Shown: positions 8,473 to 17,667, numbered from the stretch's first letter. The stretch is DNA of 64,000 nt from Sphingorhabdus sp. EL138 (GCF_945862485.1 NZ_CAMAYF010000008.1:16952-80951); one strand, 5' to 3'. The notes: generated by a model from the letters alone, not told the origin. A program made the numbers and translations.

Positions 8473-9273
8473 TCAATTGTCATCGCTTGATGCTGGCCTC
8501 AAATCGATCAACGTGACGATGATATTGCTTTCTGGCGATCCGTTGGGGGCTTTAGGCATGCAAAAGCGGTAAGTTGACCCGATGGACATCATGTTCAGGC
8601 TTTCTCGGAAGATCGGCGATACTTGGCTCAACGGGATTTTTTCCCATTCGCTTTTTTGCTGCACAACGCCCTTTGACGCGTCAAAAACGGTGAGGTCGAC
8701 CAAAGCCATGTCGCCATCGGCTGGACTTCTACCCGCGGCGGATTTCACGATTTCGAAACCGAGGCCGGATGCGGTGGCTTTGCTACATGTGCGTTCGGCG
8801 GCGGGAATGATGGGTTTTGGTGGCGGGTTAGTGAAGGAGAGAAGGTCAACTTCAAATACCAGATCGGCGTTTGCAGGGATGGGACCAGTGCCCGCTGCGC
8901 CATAGCCCAATGCCGCAGGGATACAGAGGCGATAGCTGCCGCCAGCTTGCATCAATTGTAGGCCTTGTGCAAACCCGGGAATGACGCCGCCAACGGGGAA
9001 TTGAGCTGCTTGACCGGAATCAAATTCGGTGCCGTCTGCGGTCAGCATGCCTTTATAATTCACTATGACCTTGGATTCGGCATTTGGCCGTTCACCTTTG
9101 CCCGGCTTGATGACAGTGTAGGACAGGCCTTCGGCTGTTGTTGTCGCGCACGAAAGTACGGGCGGCTTGGGCTTAACCGCAACTGGCGCAGCGGCCTGTG
9201 CAGGTGCAAATTGCAGGAGCAGGGCGGGGGTGATAGCAGCAAATGCGGCGCACTTAAGCATATGTGATTTCAT
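8473..9273 (-). CDS. Periplasmic FKBP-type peptidyl-prolyl isomerase with a second degenerate FKBP-like half
   Basis: A 266-residue protein with a Sec signal (ALLLQFAPAQAAA). AAGGA lies 8 nt upstream of the ATG and supports the longer start. Residues about 43-150 form an FKBP domain (VIVNYKGMLTADGTEFDSG, VIPGFAQGLQLMQAGGSYRL, LGYGAAG...ADLVFEVDLL). Residues about 160-266 repeat the pattern in eroded form: C-x4-A-x-GL-x-F-x-IVK, then GSTYRFCMP where domain 1 has GSYRLCIP. The second half has lost the YKG and ALGYG motifs and is probably catalytically dead. The likely role is proline isomerisation or chaperoning of exported proteins. Confidence 0.88.
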   Translation of the reverse strand: MKSHMLKCAAFAAITPALLLQFAPAQAAAPVAVKPKPPVLSCATTTAEGLSYTVIKPGKGERPNAESKVIVNYKGMLTADGTEFDSGQAAQFPVGGVIPGFAQGLQLMQAGGSYRLCIPAALGYGAAGTGPIPANADLVFEVDLLSFTNPPPKPIIPAAERTCSKATASGLGFEIVKSAAGRSPADGDMALVDLTVFDASKGVVQQKSEWEKIPLSQVSPIFRESLNMMSIGSTYRFCMPKAPNGSPESNIIVTLIDLRPASSDDN

Positions 9274-9323
9274 AAAATGTCCTTGGTAAAGGTCGGAAGT
9301 TGTTTTCTAGGTAACCGGAATAG

Positions 9324-10715
9324 TTACCCAATTGCGCGTAATTTTGGCTCCGCCTCATCCAGCGATTTGTGAATGATGCCGACAAGCTCGTCAATTTGGG
9401 CGGGGCTAATAATCAGCGGCGGGCACATCACGATGCTATCGCGGATGCCACGCACCATCAGACCGTTGCGGATGCAAATATCGCGGACGAGCGGCCCTGC
9501 TGTGCCCTCCGCACCGCCAAAGCGCGCGCCTGTTGCCTTGTCCGCAACAACCTCGATCGCGCCGAGCAAACCAACGGAGCGCGCTTCACCGACCAAAGGA
9601 TGATCGCGTAATGGTGCCAGTGCCTTGGCAAGATATGGCCCAGTTTCATTGCGAACCTTGTCGACCAGACCTTCGCGTTCCATGATCTCGATATTGCGCA
9701 GGGCAACGGCGGACGCGACCGGGTGACCCGAATAGGTATATCCATGGACGAAATCACCGCCGGTCTTGATTACCTTTACGATTTCCGCGCTGACCGCAAC
9801 GGCGGAGATAGGCAGATATCCTGACGATAGGCCCTTGGCCATGGCGATGATGTCGGGCTGGATGCCCATGGTCTCATGGCCCCAGATATTGCCGGTACGA
9901 CCAAAGCCACAGATGACCTCATCACAGACCAAAAGTATCCCATATTTTCGGCAAATCGCTTCGACCTGCGGCCAGTAATTGGCAGGTGGAATGATAACAC
10001 CGCCAGCGCCTTGTACGGGTTCGCCAATGAAGGCGGCTACATTTTCGGGACCGACTTCCAATATCTTGTCTTCAATCGCTTGCGCGCATGCAGTGCCAAA
10101 ATCTTCCGGCGTCATGTCGCGGCCTTCATTATAATGATAAGGCTGGCGCACATGCTCTATGCCAGCCATTGGCAGTATGCCTGGTGCTGGAAAGCCTTGG
10201 CCATGCATCACCTTCATGCCGCCCATGCTGACGCCTGCGACCGTAGAGCCATGATAGGCATTATGGCGGCTGATCATGATCGTGCGGCTATGCTCGCCCT
10301 TAACTTGCCAATAATGGCGGACCATGCGCAAAATCGTGTCATTGGCTTCGGAGCCGGAGCTGTTAAAAAATACATGTGGCAGGCGGCCACCTGTTAGGCT
10401 GGCAATCTTGTCCGCCAGCATGATGGCAGGGGCGTTCGCGGTTTTGAAGAAGCTGTTATAATATGGCAGCTCAAGCATTTGCTCGCGCGCGACCTCGGCT
10501 AATTCGTCACGGCCATAACCTACATTAACGCACCACAGGCCAGCCATGCCGTCCAATATGCGGTTTCCATCGCCATCGTGAATATAGCAGCCTTCGGCAT
10601 GAGTGATGATCCGGCTGCCCCCCAAATCCTCAATTTCCTGCCAATCAGCTTGCGCAGGCAAATGATGTGCGATGTCCAAACGGCGTAGTTCAGCGATGTC
10701 GTAATTGCGTGGCAT
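9324..10715 (-). CDS. Class III aminotransferase, putrescine/omega-amino acid:pyruvate type
   Basis: A 463-residue PLP enzyme. The PLP-lysine lies in DIIAMAKGLSSGYLP. Family III landmarks include FNSSGSEANDTILRMVRHYW, IGEPVQGAGG and LVCDEVICGFGRTG. The N-terminal DIAHHLPAQADWQEIEDLGGSRIITHAEG is typical of the SpuC-like group, which transfers the amino group of putrescine (or of gamma-glutamyl or omega-amino substrates) to pyruvate. The nearby polyamine importer and PuuD-like hydrolase favour a role in putrescine use. A beta-alanine or other omega-amino acid substrate is possible. Confidence 0.88.
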   Translation of the reverse strand: MPRNYDIAELRRLDIAHHLPAQADWQEIEDLGGSRIITHAEGCYIHDGDGNRILDGMAGLWCVNVGYGRDELAEVAREQMLELPYYNSFFKTANAPAIMLADKIASLTGGRLPHVFFNSSGSEANDTILRMVRHYWQVKGEHSRTIMISRHNAYHGSTVAGVSMGGMKVMHGQGFPAPGILPMAGIEHVRQPYHYNEGRDMTPEDFGTACAQAIEDKILEVGPENVAAFIGEPVQGAGGVIIPPANYWPQVEAICRKYGILLVCDEVICGFGRTGNIWGHETMGIQPDIIAMAKGLSSGYLPISAVAVSAEIVKVIKTGGDFVHGYTYSGHPVASAVALRNIEIMEREGLVDKVRNETGPYLAKALAPLRDHPLVGEARSVGLLGAIEVVADKATGARFGGAEGTAGPLVRDICIRNGLMVRGIRDSIVMCPPLIISPAQIDELVGIIHKSLDEAEPKLRAIG

Positions 10716-10884
10716 GTCTATGTCCCTCAGTCTTTTCGTCGCACCATCTTTGGCTGGTGCTTATTCCGTCTCGCGGTTTGTTTCGAGACGCGCGATAGCC
10801 CCCCAGCCTTTGCTAGGGTGAGGATGCATTAAGGCGAAAAGCCTATCCGCGCTTGATAGCGATTAAATCGGGTCACTTTTGTGT

Positions 10885-11640
10885 TCACAGATTACCTCTT
10901 AACGCTTTTCCCAAAAGGTGGAAATAGGTTTGCGAATCCGGATCATTTTCTGTGCCCCATTCGGGGTGCCATTGCACCGCGAGCAACGGCGCGCCGTTGG
11001 GTCGTGCGCTATAGGCCTCCACCAAGCCGTCAGGCGCGCGGGCTTCGACATTTAGGCCGTCGGCGAGCCTACCAATCCCCTGATAATGGACCGAGTTTAC
11101 GTTCAATGCGCCTTTGGCATAAGCGCTCGCCAATATGCCGCCATCGTTAAGTTCGACCGCATGGCGATGGTCAAACATTGCGTCAAACGGGACATCATCC
11201 GGCGCATGGTGGCGAAGGAGGGTGTCATTAACGCTGGTGTCGCGGCGTAAGCTTCCGCCCAAAGCGACGTTGATTTCCTGAAAGCCTCGGCAAATGCCAA
11301 ATACGGGCTTTTGCGCATCAATCATGCGGTCGACCATCGACATCGCAATTGCGTCCCGACCGTCATCATAAGGTCCGTCGCCGCCTTCTTCGCCATAGAG
11401 CCGGGTTGCGACGTTCGATGGGCTACCCGTCAGCAATATGCCGTCTATGCGCGGCGCGACGTCGGCGGCGGTCATCAGGTCGGGCAGGGAAGGGATAATC
11501 AGCGCCGCTACATCGGCATAGGTCATAGCCGCGCGAATATAGCGGTTCATGACGGCTTGGGCGACTTCGCTGCCGACCATGCGGTTGCAGGCGATAATAC
11601 CCAGGACAGGACGAACCGTCACAAAAGGGGACCGATCCAC
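10885..11640 (-). CDS. Gamma-glutamyl-gamma-aminobutyrate hydrolase-like, class I glutamine amidotransferase fold (PuuD family)
   Basis: A 251-residue peptidase C26-type protein. The nucleophile elbow is FGICRGFQEINVALGG (Cys catalytic) and the His/Glu pair is in VQWHPEWG. PuuD releases GABA from gamma-glutamyl-GABA in the gamma-glutamylated putrescine pathway. The ORF starts at GTG 11640, four nt after the isovaleryl-CoA dehydrogenase stop; an internal GTG at 11622 is an alternative. It is probably co-transcribed with that gene. The glutamate-putrescine ligase and aldehyde dehydrogenase of a full Puu pathway are not in the window. Confidence 0.85.
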   Translation of the reverse strand: MDRSPFVTVRPVLGIIACNRMVGSEVAQAVMNRYIRAAMTYADVAALIIPSLPDLMTAADVAPRIDGILLTGSPSNVATRLYGEEGGDGPYDDGRDAIAMSMVDRMIDAQKPVFGICRGFQEINVALGGSLRRDTSVNDTLLRHHAPDDVPFDAMFDHRHAVELNDGGILASAYAKGALNVNSVHYQGIGRLADGLNVEARAPDGLVEAYSARPNGAPLLAVQWHPEWGTENDPDSQTYFHLLGKALRGNL

Positions 11641-11644
11641 GCGC

Positions 11645-12811
11645 TCATTCTGCCGCTCCGATCAGCTCCCGGCCAATCAGCATCCGCCGAATTTCATTTG
11701 TGCCCGCACCAATGTCGAGCAATTTGGCATCGCGCCAATAGCGCTCGACGGGCCAATCCTTGGTATAGCCAGCGCCGCCAAGCGCCTGAATCCCTTCGCC
11801 AGCGACCTTAACCGCGCTTTCGCTGGCGAGCAGAATCGCGCCCGCCGCATCAAAGCGCGTCGTTTGCCCCGCGTCACAAGCCCGCGCCACATTGTAGACA
11901 TAGCTGCGGGCGGAATTGAGCGCGACATACATGTCCGCGACCTTCGCCTGCATAAGCTGGAAACTGCCAATGGGTTTGCCGAATTGCTTGCGTTCGCGCA
12001 CATACGGCAAGACCACATCCAAACAGGCCTGCATCACGCCAAGTTGAAGCCCGGCGAGCACCACACGCTCATAATCCAGACCCGACATCAATACGCCAAC
12101 GCCGCCATGCAACGGACCCATCATTTGTTCTTCGGATACGAAGCAGTCGTTAAACACCAGTTCCGCCGTGGGCGAACCACGCATCCCAACTTTATCAATT
12201 TTCTGGCCAATGGAGAAACCCTCCATGCCTTTTTCAATCAGAAACGCGGTAATGCCGCGCGACGCAGCCTCCGGTGCGGTTTTGGCATAGACAACCAAAG
12301 TGTCAGCATAAGGCGCGTTAGTGATCCAATATTTGGTGCCGTTCAGGATATAGCCGCCTTGAACCGCTTCGGCCTTCAGCTTCATTGACACAACGTCCGA
12401 CCCGGCACCCACTTCGGACATGGCAAGGCTGCCGACATGTTCGCCCGAAATCAGCTTGGGTAGATATTTCGCCTTTTGCTCTGGGTTCGCCCAACGGGCG
12501 ATTTGATTAACGCAGAGGTTGGAATGCGCGCCATAGGACAGGCCAATCGAGGCAGAAGCACGGCTGACTTCTTCAACCGCGACAACATGCTCCAAATAGC
12601 CAAGGCCAAGGCCGCCATCGGCCGCATCAACGGTTATGCCATGCAAGCCAAGCGCACCCATGGCGCGCCACAGCTCATCTCGAGGAAACCAGTCATCCGC
12701 GTCGATTTTGGCTGCGAGCGGCGCGATTTTCTCGGTGGCAAAACGCTTGGTCGTTTCGCGGATCATGTCGGCGTTATCGCCAAGGGCAAAGTCTAATGTC
12801 ATGCTTGTCAT
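11645..12811 (-). CDS. Isovaleryl-CoA dehydrogenase
   Basis: The start is set at the second ATG (12811, protein MTSMTLDFALG, 388 residues), which matches the usual family length; the ORF-track start adds 13 residues. Features include SYGAHSNLCVNQIARW, the FAD-binding SLAMSEVGAGSDV and YWITNAPYADTLVVYAKT. The catalytic-base region GLDYERVVLAG places Glu where isovaleryl-CoA dehydrogenases have it. The C-terminus is IGAGTNEIRRMLIGREL. The reaction is FAD-dependent oxidation of isovaleryl-CoA to 3-methylcrotonyl-CoA in leucine breakdown, with electrons passing to ETF. The usual neighbours (methylcrotonyl-CoA carboxylase genes) are absent here; the next gene is the PuuD homologue. Confidence 0.9.
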   Translation of the reverse strand: MTSMTLDFALGDNADMIRETTKRFATEKIAPLAAKIDADDWFPRDELWRAMGALGLHGITVDAADGGLGLGYLEHVVAVEEVSRASASIGLSYGAHSNLCVNQIARWANPEQKAKYLPKLISGEHVGSLAMSEVGAGSDVVSMKLKAEAVQGGYILNGTKYWITNAPYADTLVVYAKTAPEAASRGITAFLIEKGMEGFSIGQKIDKVGMRGSPTAELVFNDCFVSEEQMMGPLHGGVGVLMSGLDYERVVLAGLQLGVMQACLDVVLPYVRERKQFGKPIGSFQLMQAKVADMYVALNSARSYVYNVARACDAGQTTRFDAAGAILLASESAVKVAGEGIQALGGAGYTKDWPVERYWRDAKLLDIGAGTNEIRRMLIGRELIGAAE

Positions 12812-12920
12812 GGCCTTGCTCTGCCAGTTAATTGCATGTGCTGCAAGCATAGGACTAGCCAGTGGGCGACCTTTTGCTTACCGCTCATCGGATGTTTTTT
12901 AAGCGAGCGAATCTTCACTA

Positions 12921-14156
12921 ATGCATTATGATATTCTTATTGTTGGTGGCGGCCATGGCGGTGCCCAGGCCGCGATTGCGTTACGGCAGGCCAAATATGA
13001 AGGCAGCATTGGCGTGGTGAACGCTGAGCCTGAATATCCTTATGAGCGTCCGCCTTTGTCGAAAGACTATTTCGCGGGAGATAAAGCCTTTGAACGTATC
13101 ATGATACGGCCAGCGGCTTTTTGGGACGAACGCGGGGTAGACATGATTCTGGGATCGCGCGTCGAGGCGGTCGATCCAGCTGCCCATAATGTGAGCCTGT
13201 CTGACGGAGCGGTTATTTCCTATGGCAAGATGATTTGGGCGACGGGCGGTAGTCCGCGGCCATTGCCTGTTGAGGGCGGCAATTTGCCTGGAATGCATGT
13301 GGTACGGACGCGTTCTGACGTTGATGGAATGCTGGACGGCCTCGACGATATCGCTGAGATTGCGATTGTAGGCGGCGGGTATATCGGACTTGAGGCCGCG
13401 GCTGTGCTCCGTAAAATGGGCAAGAAAGTCACAGTGCTTGAGGCAATGGACCGCGTTTTGGCGCGGGTTGCTGGCGAGCCTTTATCGCGCTTTTACGAGG
13501 CGGAGCATCGCGCGCATGGCGTCGATGTACGCTTGGGCGTTGCGATTAGTGGCGTACAAGGTGAAGATTTCGTCACCGGTGTGTGTTTGGCGGATGGGGA
13601 AGTGATCCCCGCCCAAATGGTGATTGTCGGCATAGGTATCATTCCCGCAGTTGCGCCATTGCTAACCGCCGGTGCCGCTGGCGGGGCAGGGGTTGATGTT
13701 GATGCCTATTGTCGGACGTCCTTACCGGACATTTATGCCATTGGCGACTGCGCGGCCCATGCTAATGATTTTGCAGGCGGCAACGTTATGCGTGTTGAAT
13801 CGGTCCAGAACGCGAATGATATGGCGAATGCGGTAGCCAAAAGCCTTATGGGTGAGCTGACGCAATATCATGCCGTGCCATGGTTCTGGTCCAACCAATA
13901 TGATTTGCGCCTTCAAACGGTCGGCATCAGCGCGGGTTATGATTCCATGGTGTTGCGCGGCGACCCTGACACCCGCAGCTTCTCGGTGGTGTATCTGAAA
14001 GCCGGAAAAGTCATTGCGCTCGATTGCGTCAACGCGACTAAAGATTATGTCCAAGGCCGCTTGTTCGTGACCGAAGGGCTGTCGCCGACGGCTGAACAAT
14101 TAGCCGACACCAACGTGCCATTGAAGGAACTCGCTGCAGCTTTGATGGCCAACTGA
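12921..14156 (+). CDS. FAD-dependent NAD(P)H:ferredoxin reductase-type oxidoreductase
   Basis: A 411-residue pyridine nucleotide-disulphide-fold flavoprotein. The FAD-binding motif is [12 protein letters not shown] (residues 6-17), the NAD(P)H-binding motif is [15 protein letters not shown] near 150, and the second FAD motif is [11 protein letters not shown]. The short reductase C-terminal domain ([15 protein letters not shown]) is that of putidaredoxin, rhodocoxin and AlkT-type reductases. It would reduce a [2Fe-2S] ferredoxin serving an oxygenase; no such ferredoxin or P450 gene is adjacent. It is close upstream of the SUV3 gene (8 nt). Confidence 0.88.
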   Translation: MHYDILIVGGGHGGAQAAIALRQAKYEGSIGVVNAEPEYPYERPPLSKDYFAGDKAFERIMIRPAAFWDERGVDMILGSRVEAVDPAAHNVSLSDGAVISYGKMIWATGGSPRPLPVEGGNLPGMHVVRTRSDVDGMLDGLDDIAEIAIVGGGYIGLEAAAVLRKMGKKVTVLEAMDRVLARVAGEPLSRFYEAEHRAHGVDVRLGVAISGVQGEDFVTGVCLADGEVIPAQMVIVGIGIIPAVAPLLTAGAAGGAGVDVDAYCRTSLPDIYAIGDCAAHANDFAGGNVMRVESVQNANDMANAVAKSLMGELTQYHAVPWFWSNQYDLRLQTVGISAGYDSMVLRGDPDTRSFSVVYLKAGKVIALDCVNATKDYVQGRLFVTEGLSPTAEQLADTNVPLKELAAALMAN

Positions 14157-14164
14157 TGTAAATT

Positions 14165-16945
14165 TTGCCCCCAGTCCGTTCCGCCCTCACGGCCATTTTA
14201 GGCCCAACCAACACTGGCAAGACGCATCTTGCTGTCGAACGGATGTGCGCGCACTCCAGCGGGATGATTGGGTTTCCGCTACGTTTGCTTGCGCGGGAAA
14301 TTTACGACCGTGTTGTCGCCCTAAAGGGTGTGCAGAATGTTGCTTTAATTACAGGTGAGGAGCGGATCGAACCGCCGCAAGCCCGCTGGTATTGCTGCAC
14401 CGTTGAAAGCATGCCCATTCAGAAGGACTTTGCTTTCGTCGCCATAGACGAAGCGCAATTGGGGGCAGATCCCGAACGCGGGCATATTTTTACTGACCGA
14501 ATATTGCGCGCGCGTGGGCGTGAGGAAACGATGATCTTGGGCTCGGAAAGCCTCCGCCCGATTATCCGCGCGTTGCTGCCCGATGCTGAAATCATCTCCC
14601 GTCCGCGATTTTCGACATTGAGCTATGCCGGTGCGAAAAAATTGTCGCGCTTACCCAAGCGGTCAGCGATCGTCGCCTTTTCAATCGAGCAAGTATATGC
14701 CGTGGCGGAGACTTTGCGCCGTATGCGCGGTGGCGCTGCGGTTGTGATGGGGGCATTGTCCCCACGGACGCGTAATGCGCAAGTCGCGATGTTCCAGTCG
14801 GGCGAGGTGGATTATCTTGTCGCGACTGACGCCATTGGCATGGGGTTGAACCTTGATGTCGCGCACGTCGCATTTGTCAGCCTGTCCAAATTCGACGGCT
14901 CCCGCCGCCGGCGCTTGACTGTTGCTGAAATGGCCCAAATTGCGGGCCGGGCTGGTCGGCATCAGCGCGATGGTAGTTTCGGGACGTTGGCAGGCGAGGG
15001 CAGCGAATTCACGCCGGAAGAAGTGTTGGCAATTGAAGCGCACAACTTCCCGCGCCTGGACTGGTTATATTGGCGTGAAGCCAAGCCACGATTTAATGAC
15101 ATCGCGACTTTGATTTCGGATTTGGAGAAGAAGCCGCATCGCCCGGGGCTGTTGCCAGCGCCAAAGGTCATCGACCTGCTCGTGCTGAAGCGTTTGGCCG
15201 AAATGCCCGATGTGAACGCGCTGATCCGCCATCAGGTGGACGTAGCGCGGCTGTGGGAGGTCGCGTGCTTGCCCGACTTCCGCCAAATGGGGGAGGAACA
15301 TCACAGCCGCTTCGTTGCCTCGCTGTGGCAATATCTCGGCCAAAATGACCGCGTCATTCCGCAAGGCGTCTATGCCAGTGAACTTGCACGGCTGGATAAC
15401 ATCCAAGGCGATGTTGATACGCTCTCGGCGCGAATCGCGGCAGTGCGGACATGGACCTATATTGCCCATCGGAGCGACTGGCTGACAAACCCCCCTGCGA
15501 TGGCGGAACGTGCACGCGCGCTGGAGGAAAAATTATCGGACGCCTTGCACGATGCATTGCGTCAGCGATTTGTCGATAAACGCACCTCGATGCTATTGCG
15601 GAAAAACGCGACGGACGTGGGGTTGTTACCGGTGGAGATTCAAGCCGACACACATGTTCTGGTCGATGGAGAAGACATTGGCACTTTACAGGGCTTCGCG
15701 TTTCGGGTTGACCCAGCGGCCAAAGCAAGTGACCGTAAGCTTTTATTGGCTGCCGCCGAACGGCATTTGGCAGCATATTTGAGACAAAAGGCAAAGGACG
15801 TAAGCATGGCAGAGGACAGCGAATTCTCGCTCGCAGCCGATGGAGAGGGCAAGCCCGCCATTTTCTGGCAGGGCGAAATACTGGGTGCGCTGACCAAGGG
15901 GAAAACACTTCTGCAACCTGCATTTTCGCCCGTAAAGGCGGTTGCTGGGCTTGAAGGCGACGCGTTGCGCGAAATTACGACCCGCGCCGAAAGCTGGATT
16001 GCAGCGCAATTGGTCAAAGCCATGGGCGGCATAATCGGGCTATTGGAACTTGCGCAGCAAGCCGACGTCGATGGCAATGTCCGCGCGCTTGCGGTGCGTT
16101 TGGCAGACGAAGGCGGCATTGCCGGCCGGCATTATCTGGCCGACGCGATTGCGGCATTGCCCAAGGAAGCACGCGGCGCGGCGCGCAAGGGCGGTATCGT
16201 TTTTGGCGCACTTGATATCTATCACCATGCTGCGCTGAAGCCAGCGGCGGCCAAATGGCGTGCGGCATTATTTGCGGCCCGCGACAACCGCGCGATGCCG
16301 GAACTTCCGCCCGAAAGCGCGGTGCATTTGAAGGTATGGAATTTTGCCAATGCCTCCGAAGCACGCAACGCAGGCTATCGCCGGATTGGCGACGAATATG
16401 TCCGCATTGACTTGGCCGAACGCGTCATCAAAAAAGCACATGAAGCGCGTGGGCAGGGGAATCTGTTTGGTATGGACATGGCGTTCGCCACGTCTCTGGG
16501 TATCAGCGAAAACGGGTTGAGGGCGCTGATGCGCGACGCAGGCTTCCGTTCTGCGGAACAGCCACCCGAGCCGCAGGCGGAGGTTGTTGCTGAAAACGTT
16601 GCTGAGACAGTTGATGTTGTCGCGGCAGGATCCGATCCAGCACCCGAAGCCGAGGTCGCAGAAGTGATGGCAACTGCCGAACCCGAAGTGAGCGTCCAAG
16701 AGGCCGCCGCGCCACCCGTATCTGAGCCACAAGCCATCACCCTCACACATTGGCGCTGGATTGGCTTGCCAAAGCCCCGCCCTCCCGAGCAGCGTCAGCC
16801 GCGCGCCAAACTGCAACACCAAGCATCCCGCGCAACGGGTAAGCCACAAGCCAAACCCGAGCGCGCACCGATTGCCGCAAAGCAAAGCACACAACCATCA
16901 TCCTTGGCGTTGCAATTGGCGGCGCTTAAGGGGCTTAAGCTCTAA
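14165..16945 (+). CDS. SUV3-type superfamily 2 RNA helicase
   Basis: A 926-residue protein starting at TTG 14165; no ATG in frame precedes the Walker A. The helicase motifs are GPTNTGKTH (Walker A, residues 14-22), VAIDEAQLG (DEAQ box), TDAIGMGLNL (motif V) and QIAGRAGRH (motif VI). The order matches mitochondrial SUV3 and its alphaproteobacterial orthologues. After the SUV3 C-terminal domains the last 150 or so residues are low complexity, first acidic/Ala-rich (around EVAEVMATAEPEVS) and then basic and Pro-rich. The family unwinds RNA with degradosome-like exonucleases; the bacterial role is less clear. It is followed after 15 nt by the S4 RNA-binding gene. Confidence 0.9.
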   Translation: MPPVRSALTAILGPTNTGKTHLAVERMCAHSSGMIGFPLRLLAREIYDRVVALKGVQNVALITGEERIEPPQARWYCCTVESMPIQKDFAFVAIDEAQLGADPERGHIFTDRILRARGREETMILGSESLRPIIRALLPDAEIISRPRFSTLSYAGAKKLSRLPKRSAIVAFSIEQVYAVAETLRRMRGGAAVVMGALSPRTRNAQVAMFQSGEVDYLVATDAIGMGLNLDVAHVAFVSLSKFDGSRRRRLTVAEMAQIAGRAGRHQRDGSFGTLAGEGSEFTPEEVLAIEAHNFPRLDWLYWREAKPRFNDIATLISDLEKKPHRPGLLPAPKVIDLLVLKRLAEMPDVNALIRHQVDVARLWEVACLPDFRQMGEEHHSRFVASLWQYLGQNDRVIPQGVYASELARLDNIQGDVDTLSARIAAVRTWTYIAHRSDWLTNPPAMAERARALEEKLSDALHDALRQRFVDKRTSMLLRKNATDVGLLPVEIQADTHVLVDGEDIGTLQGFAFRVDPAAKASDRKLLLAAAERHLAAYLRQKAKDVSMAEDSEFSLAADGEGKPAIFWQGEILGALTKGKTLLQPAFSPVKAVAGLEGDALREITTRAESWIAAQLVKAMGGIIGLLELAQQADVDGNVRALAVRLADEGGIAGRHYLADAIAALPKEARGAARKGGIVFGALDIYHHAALKPAAAKWRAALFAARDNRAMPELPPESAVHLKVWNFANASEARNAGYRRIGDEYVRIDLAERVIKKAHEARGQGNLFGMDMAFATSLGISENGLRALMRDAGFRSAEQPPEPQAEVVAENVAETVDVVAAGSDPAPEAEVAEVMATAEPEVSVQEAAAPPVSEPQAITLTHWRWIGLPKPRPPEQRQPRAKLQHQASRATGKPQAKPERAPIAAKQSTQPSSLALQLAALKGLKL

Positions 16946-16960
16946 ACGCTCGAGGCGCAG

Positions 16961-17209
16961 TTGCGGATCGACAAGCTTCTGTTCTTTCTAAGATTTGCCA
17001 AGAGCCGCACTCTTGCCCAAAACTGGGCGGAGACCGGGCATATCCGAGTCAATGGCCGCCGCGTGGAAAAAGGCAGCCTGCCCATCGCCATCGGCGATGT
17101 CATCACATTGCCGATTGGCCAAGCGGTGATAACGTTCAAACTAATGTCGACGCCATTACGGCGCGGTCCCGCCAGTGAGGCATTGCTTTGCTATCAGCGT
17201 ATAGATTAA
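16961..17209 (+). CDS. S4-domain RNA-binding protein (Hsp15-like)
   Basis: An 82-residue protein starting at TTG with GAGG 6 nt upstream; the frame has no other start after the upstream TAA. The entire N-terminal 60 residues are an S4 domain (MRIDKLLFFLRFAKSRTLAQ, GHIRVNGRRVEKGS, IGDVITLP). Hsp15 homologues bind stalled 50S subunits carrying nascent tRNA. The C-terminal tail is shorter than in E. coli HslR. Co-transcription with the SUV3 helicase suggests a shared RNA-processing context, a common arrangement in alphaproteobacteria. Confidence 0.87.
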   Translation: MRIDKLLFFLRFAKSRTLAQNWAETGHIRVNGRRVEKGSLPIAIGDVITLPIGQAVITFKLMSTPLRRGPASEALLCYQRID

Positions 17210-17275
17210 AAATTGGCAGGCAGTTGCATTCCGCCGTTGACTTCTCCCCGCGCCTCGCAATAGGCAGCAAAGGGA

Positions 17276-17293
17276 AGCGGCTACTCCGCCGCT
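17276..17293 (+). promoter_or_regulatory. Small hairpin in the fdxA leader
   Basis: AGCGGC and GCCGCT form a perfect 6-bp stem around a 6-nt loop, ending 21 nt before the fdxA GTG and just before its GGAGA ribosome site. There is no following T-run, so it is not a terminator. A role in messenger stability or translation is only a guess. Confidence 0.3.
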
Positions 17294-17314
17294 ACGTTTG
17301 GGAGATTTCTGCAA

Positions 17315-17653
17315 GTGACTTATGTCGTTACCGATGCCTGCATCCGCTGCAAATATATGGACTGTGTTGAAGTGTGTCCGGTGGATTGCTTTTACGAAGG
17401 CGACAACATGCTCGTTATCAGCCCCAATGAATGTATCGATTGCGGCGTTTGCGAGCCTGAATGCCCTGCAGAAGCGATTTTGCCTGACACCGAAAGCGGT
17501 CTCGAGCAATGGCTTGAACTGAATGCAACCTATAGCGCGGAATGGCCAAACATTACATCAAGCCGTGAACCACCAGCAGATGCAGATGAGTTTAAGGGCG
17601 TCGAAGATAAGTTTGACAAATATTTCAGCCCTGACCCGGGCGAGGGCGACTAG
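17315..17653 (+). CDS. fdxA: Seven-iron ferredoxin FdxA
   Basis: A 112-residue protein starting at GTG with GGAGA about 9 nt upstream. The N-terminal half holds the cluster cysteines: [18 protein letters not shown] and [12 protein letters not shown], the arrangement of [3Fe-4S][4Fe-4S] FdxA ferredoxins. The C-terminal extension ([15 protein letters not shown]) is also family-typical. It is a soluble low-potential electron carrier. A TTGACT hexamer lies about 79 nt before the start, but the matching -10 is poor. In many alphaproteobacteria carD follows fdxA; here a convergent oxidoreductase gene lies next instead. Confidence 0.93.
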   Translation: MTYVVTDACIRCKYMDCVEVCPVDCFYEGDNMLVISPNECIDCGVCEPECPAEAILPDTESGLEQWLELNATYSAEWPNITSSREPPADADEFKGVEDKFDKYFSPDPGEGD

Positions 17654-17667
17654 GTCCTGACCCTAAG
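17650..17667. repeat. 18-bp sequence shared with a second convergent junction (copy 1)
   Basis: The string CTAGGTCCTGACCCTAAG spans the end of fdxA (its TAG stop is in the repeat) and the end of the convergent oxidoreductase gene (its stop is the complement of CTA inside the repeat). An identical 18-mer occurs at 20742-20759, also between two convergent genes. The core is partly palindromic (TAGG...CCTA). Confidence 0.75.

Noticed and set aside
11549-12388. 279-residue plus-strand ORF
   Set aside because: Antisense to isovaleryl-CoA dehydrogenase; no recognisable domain.
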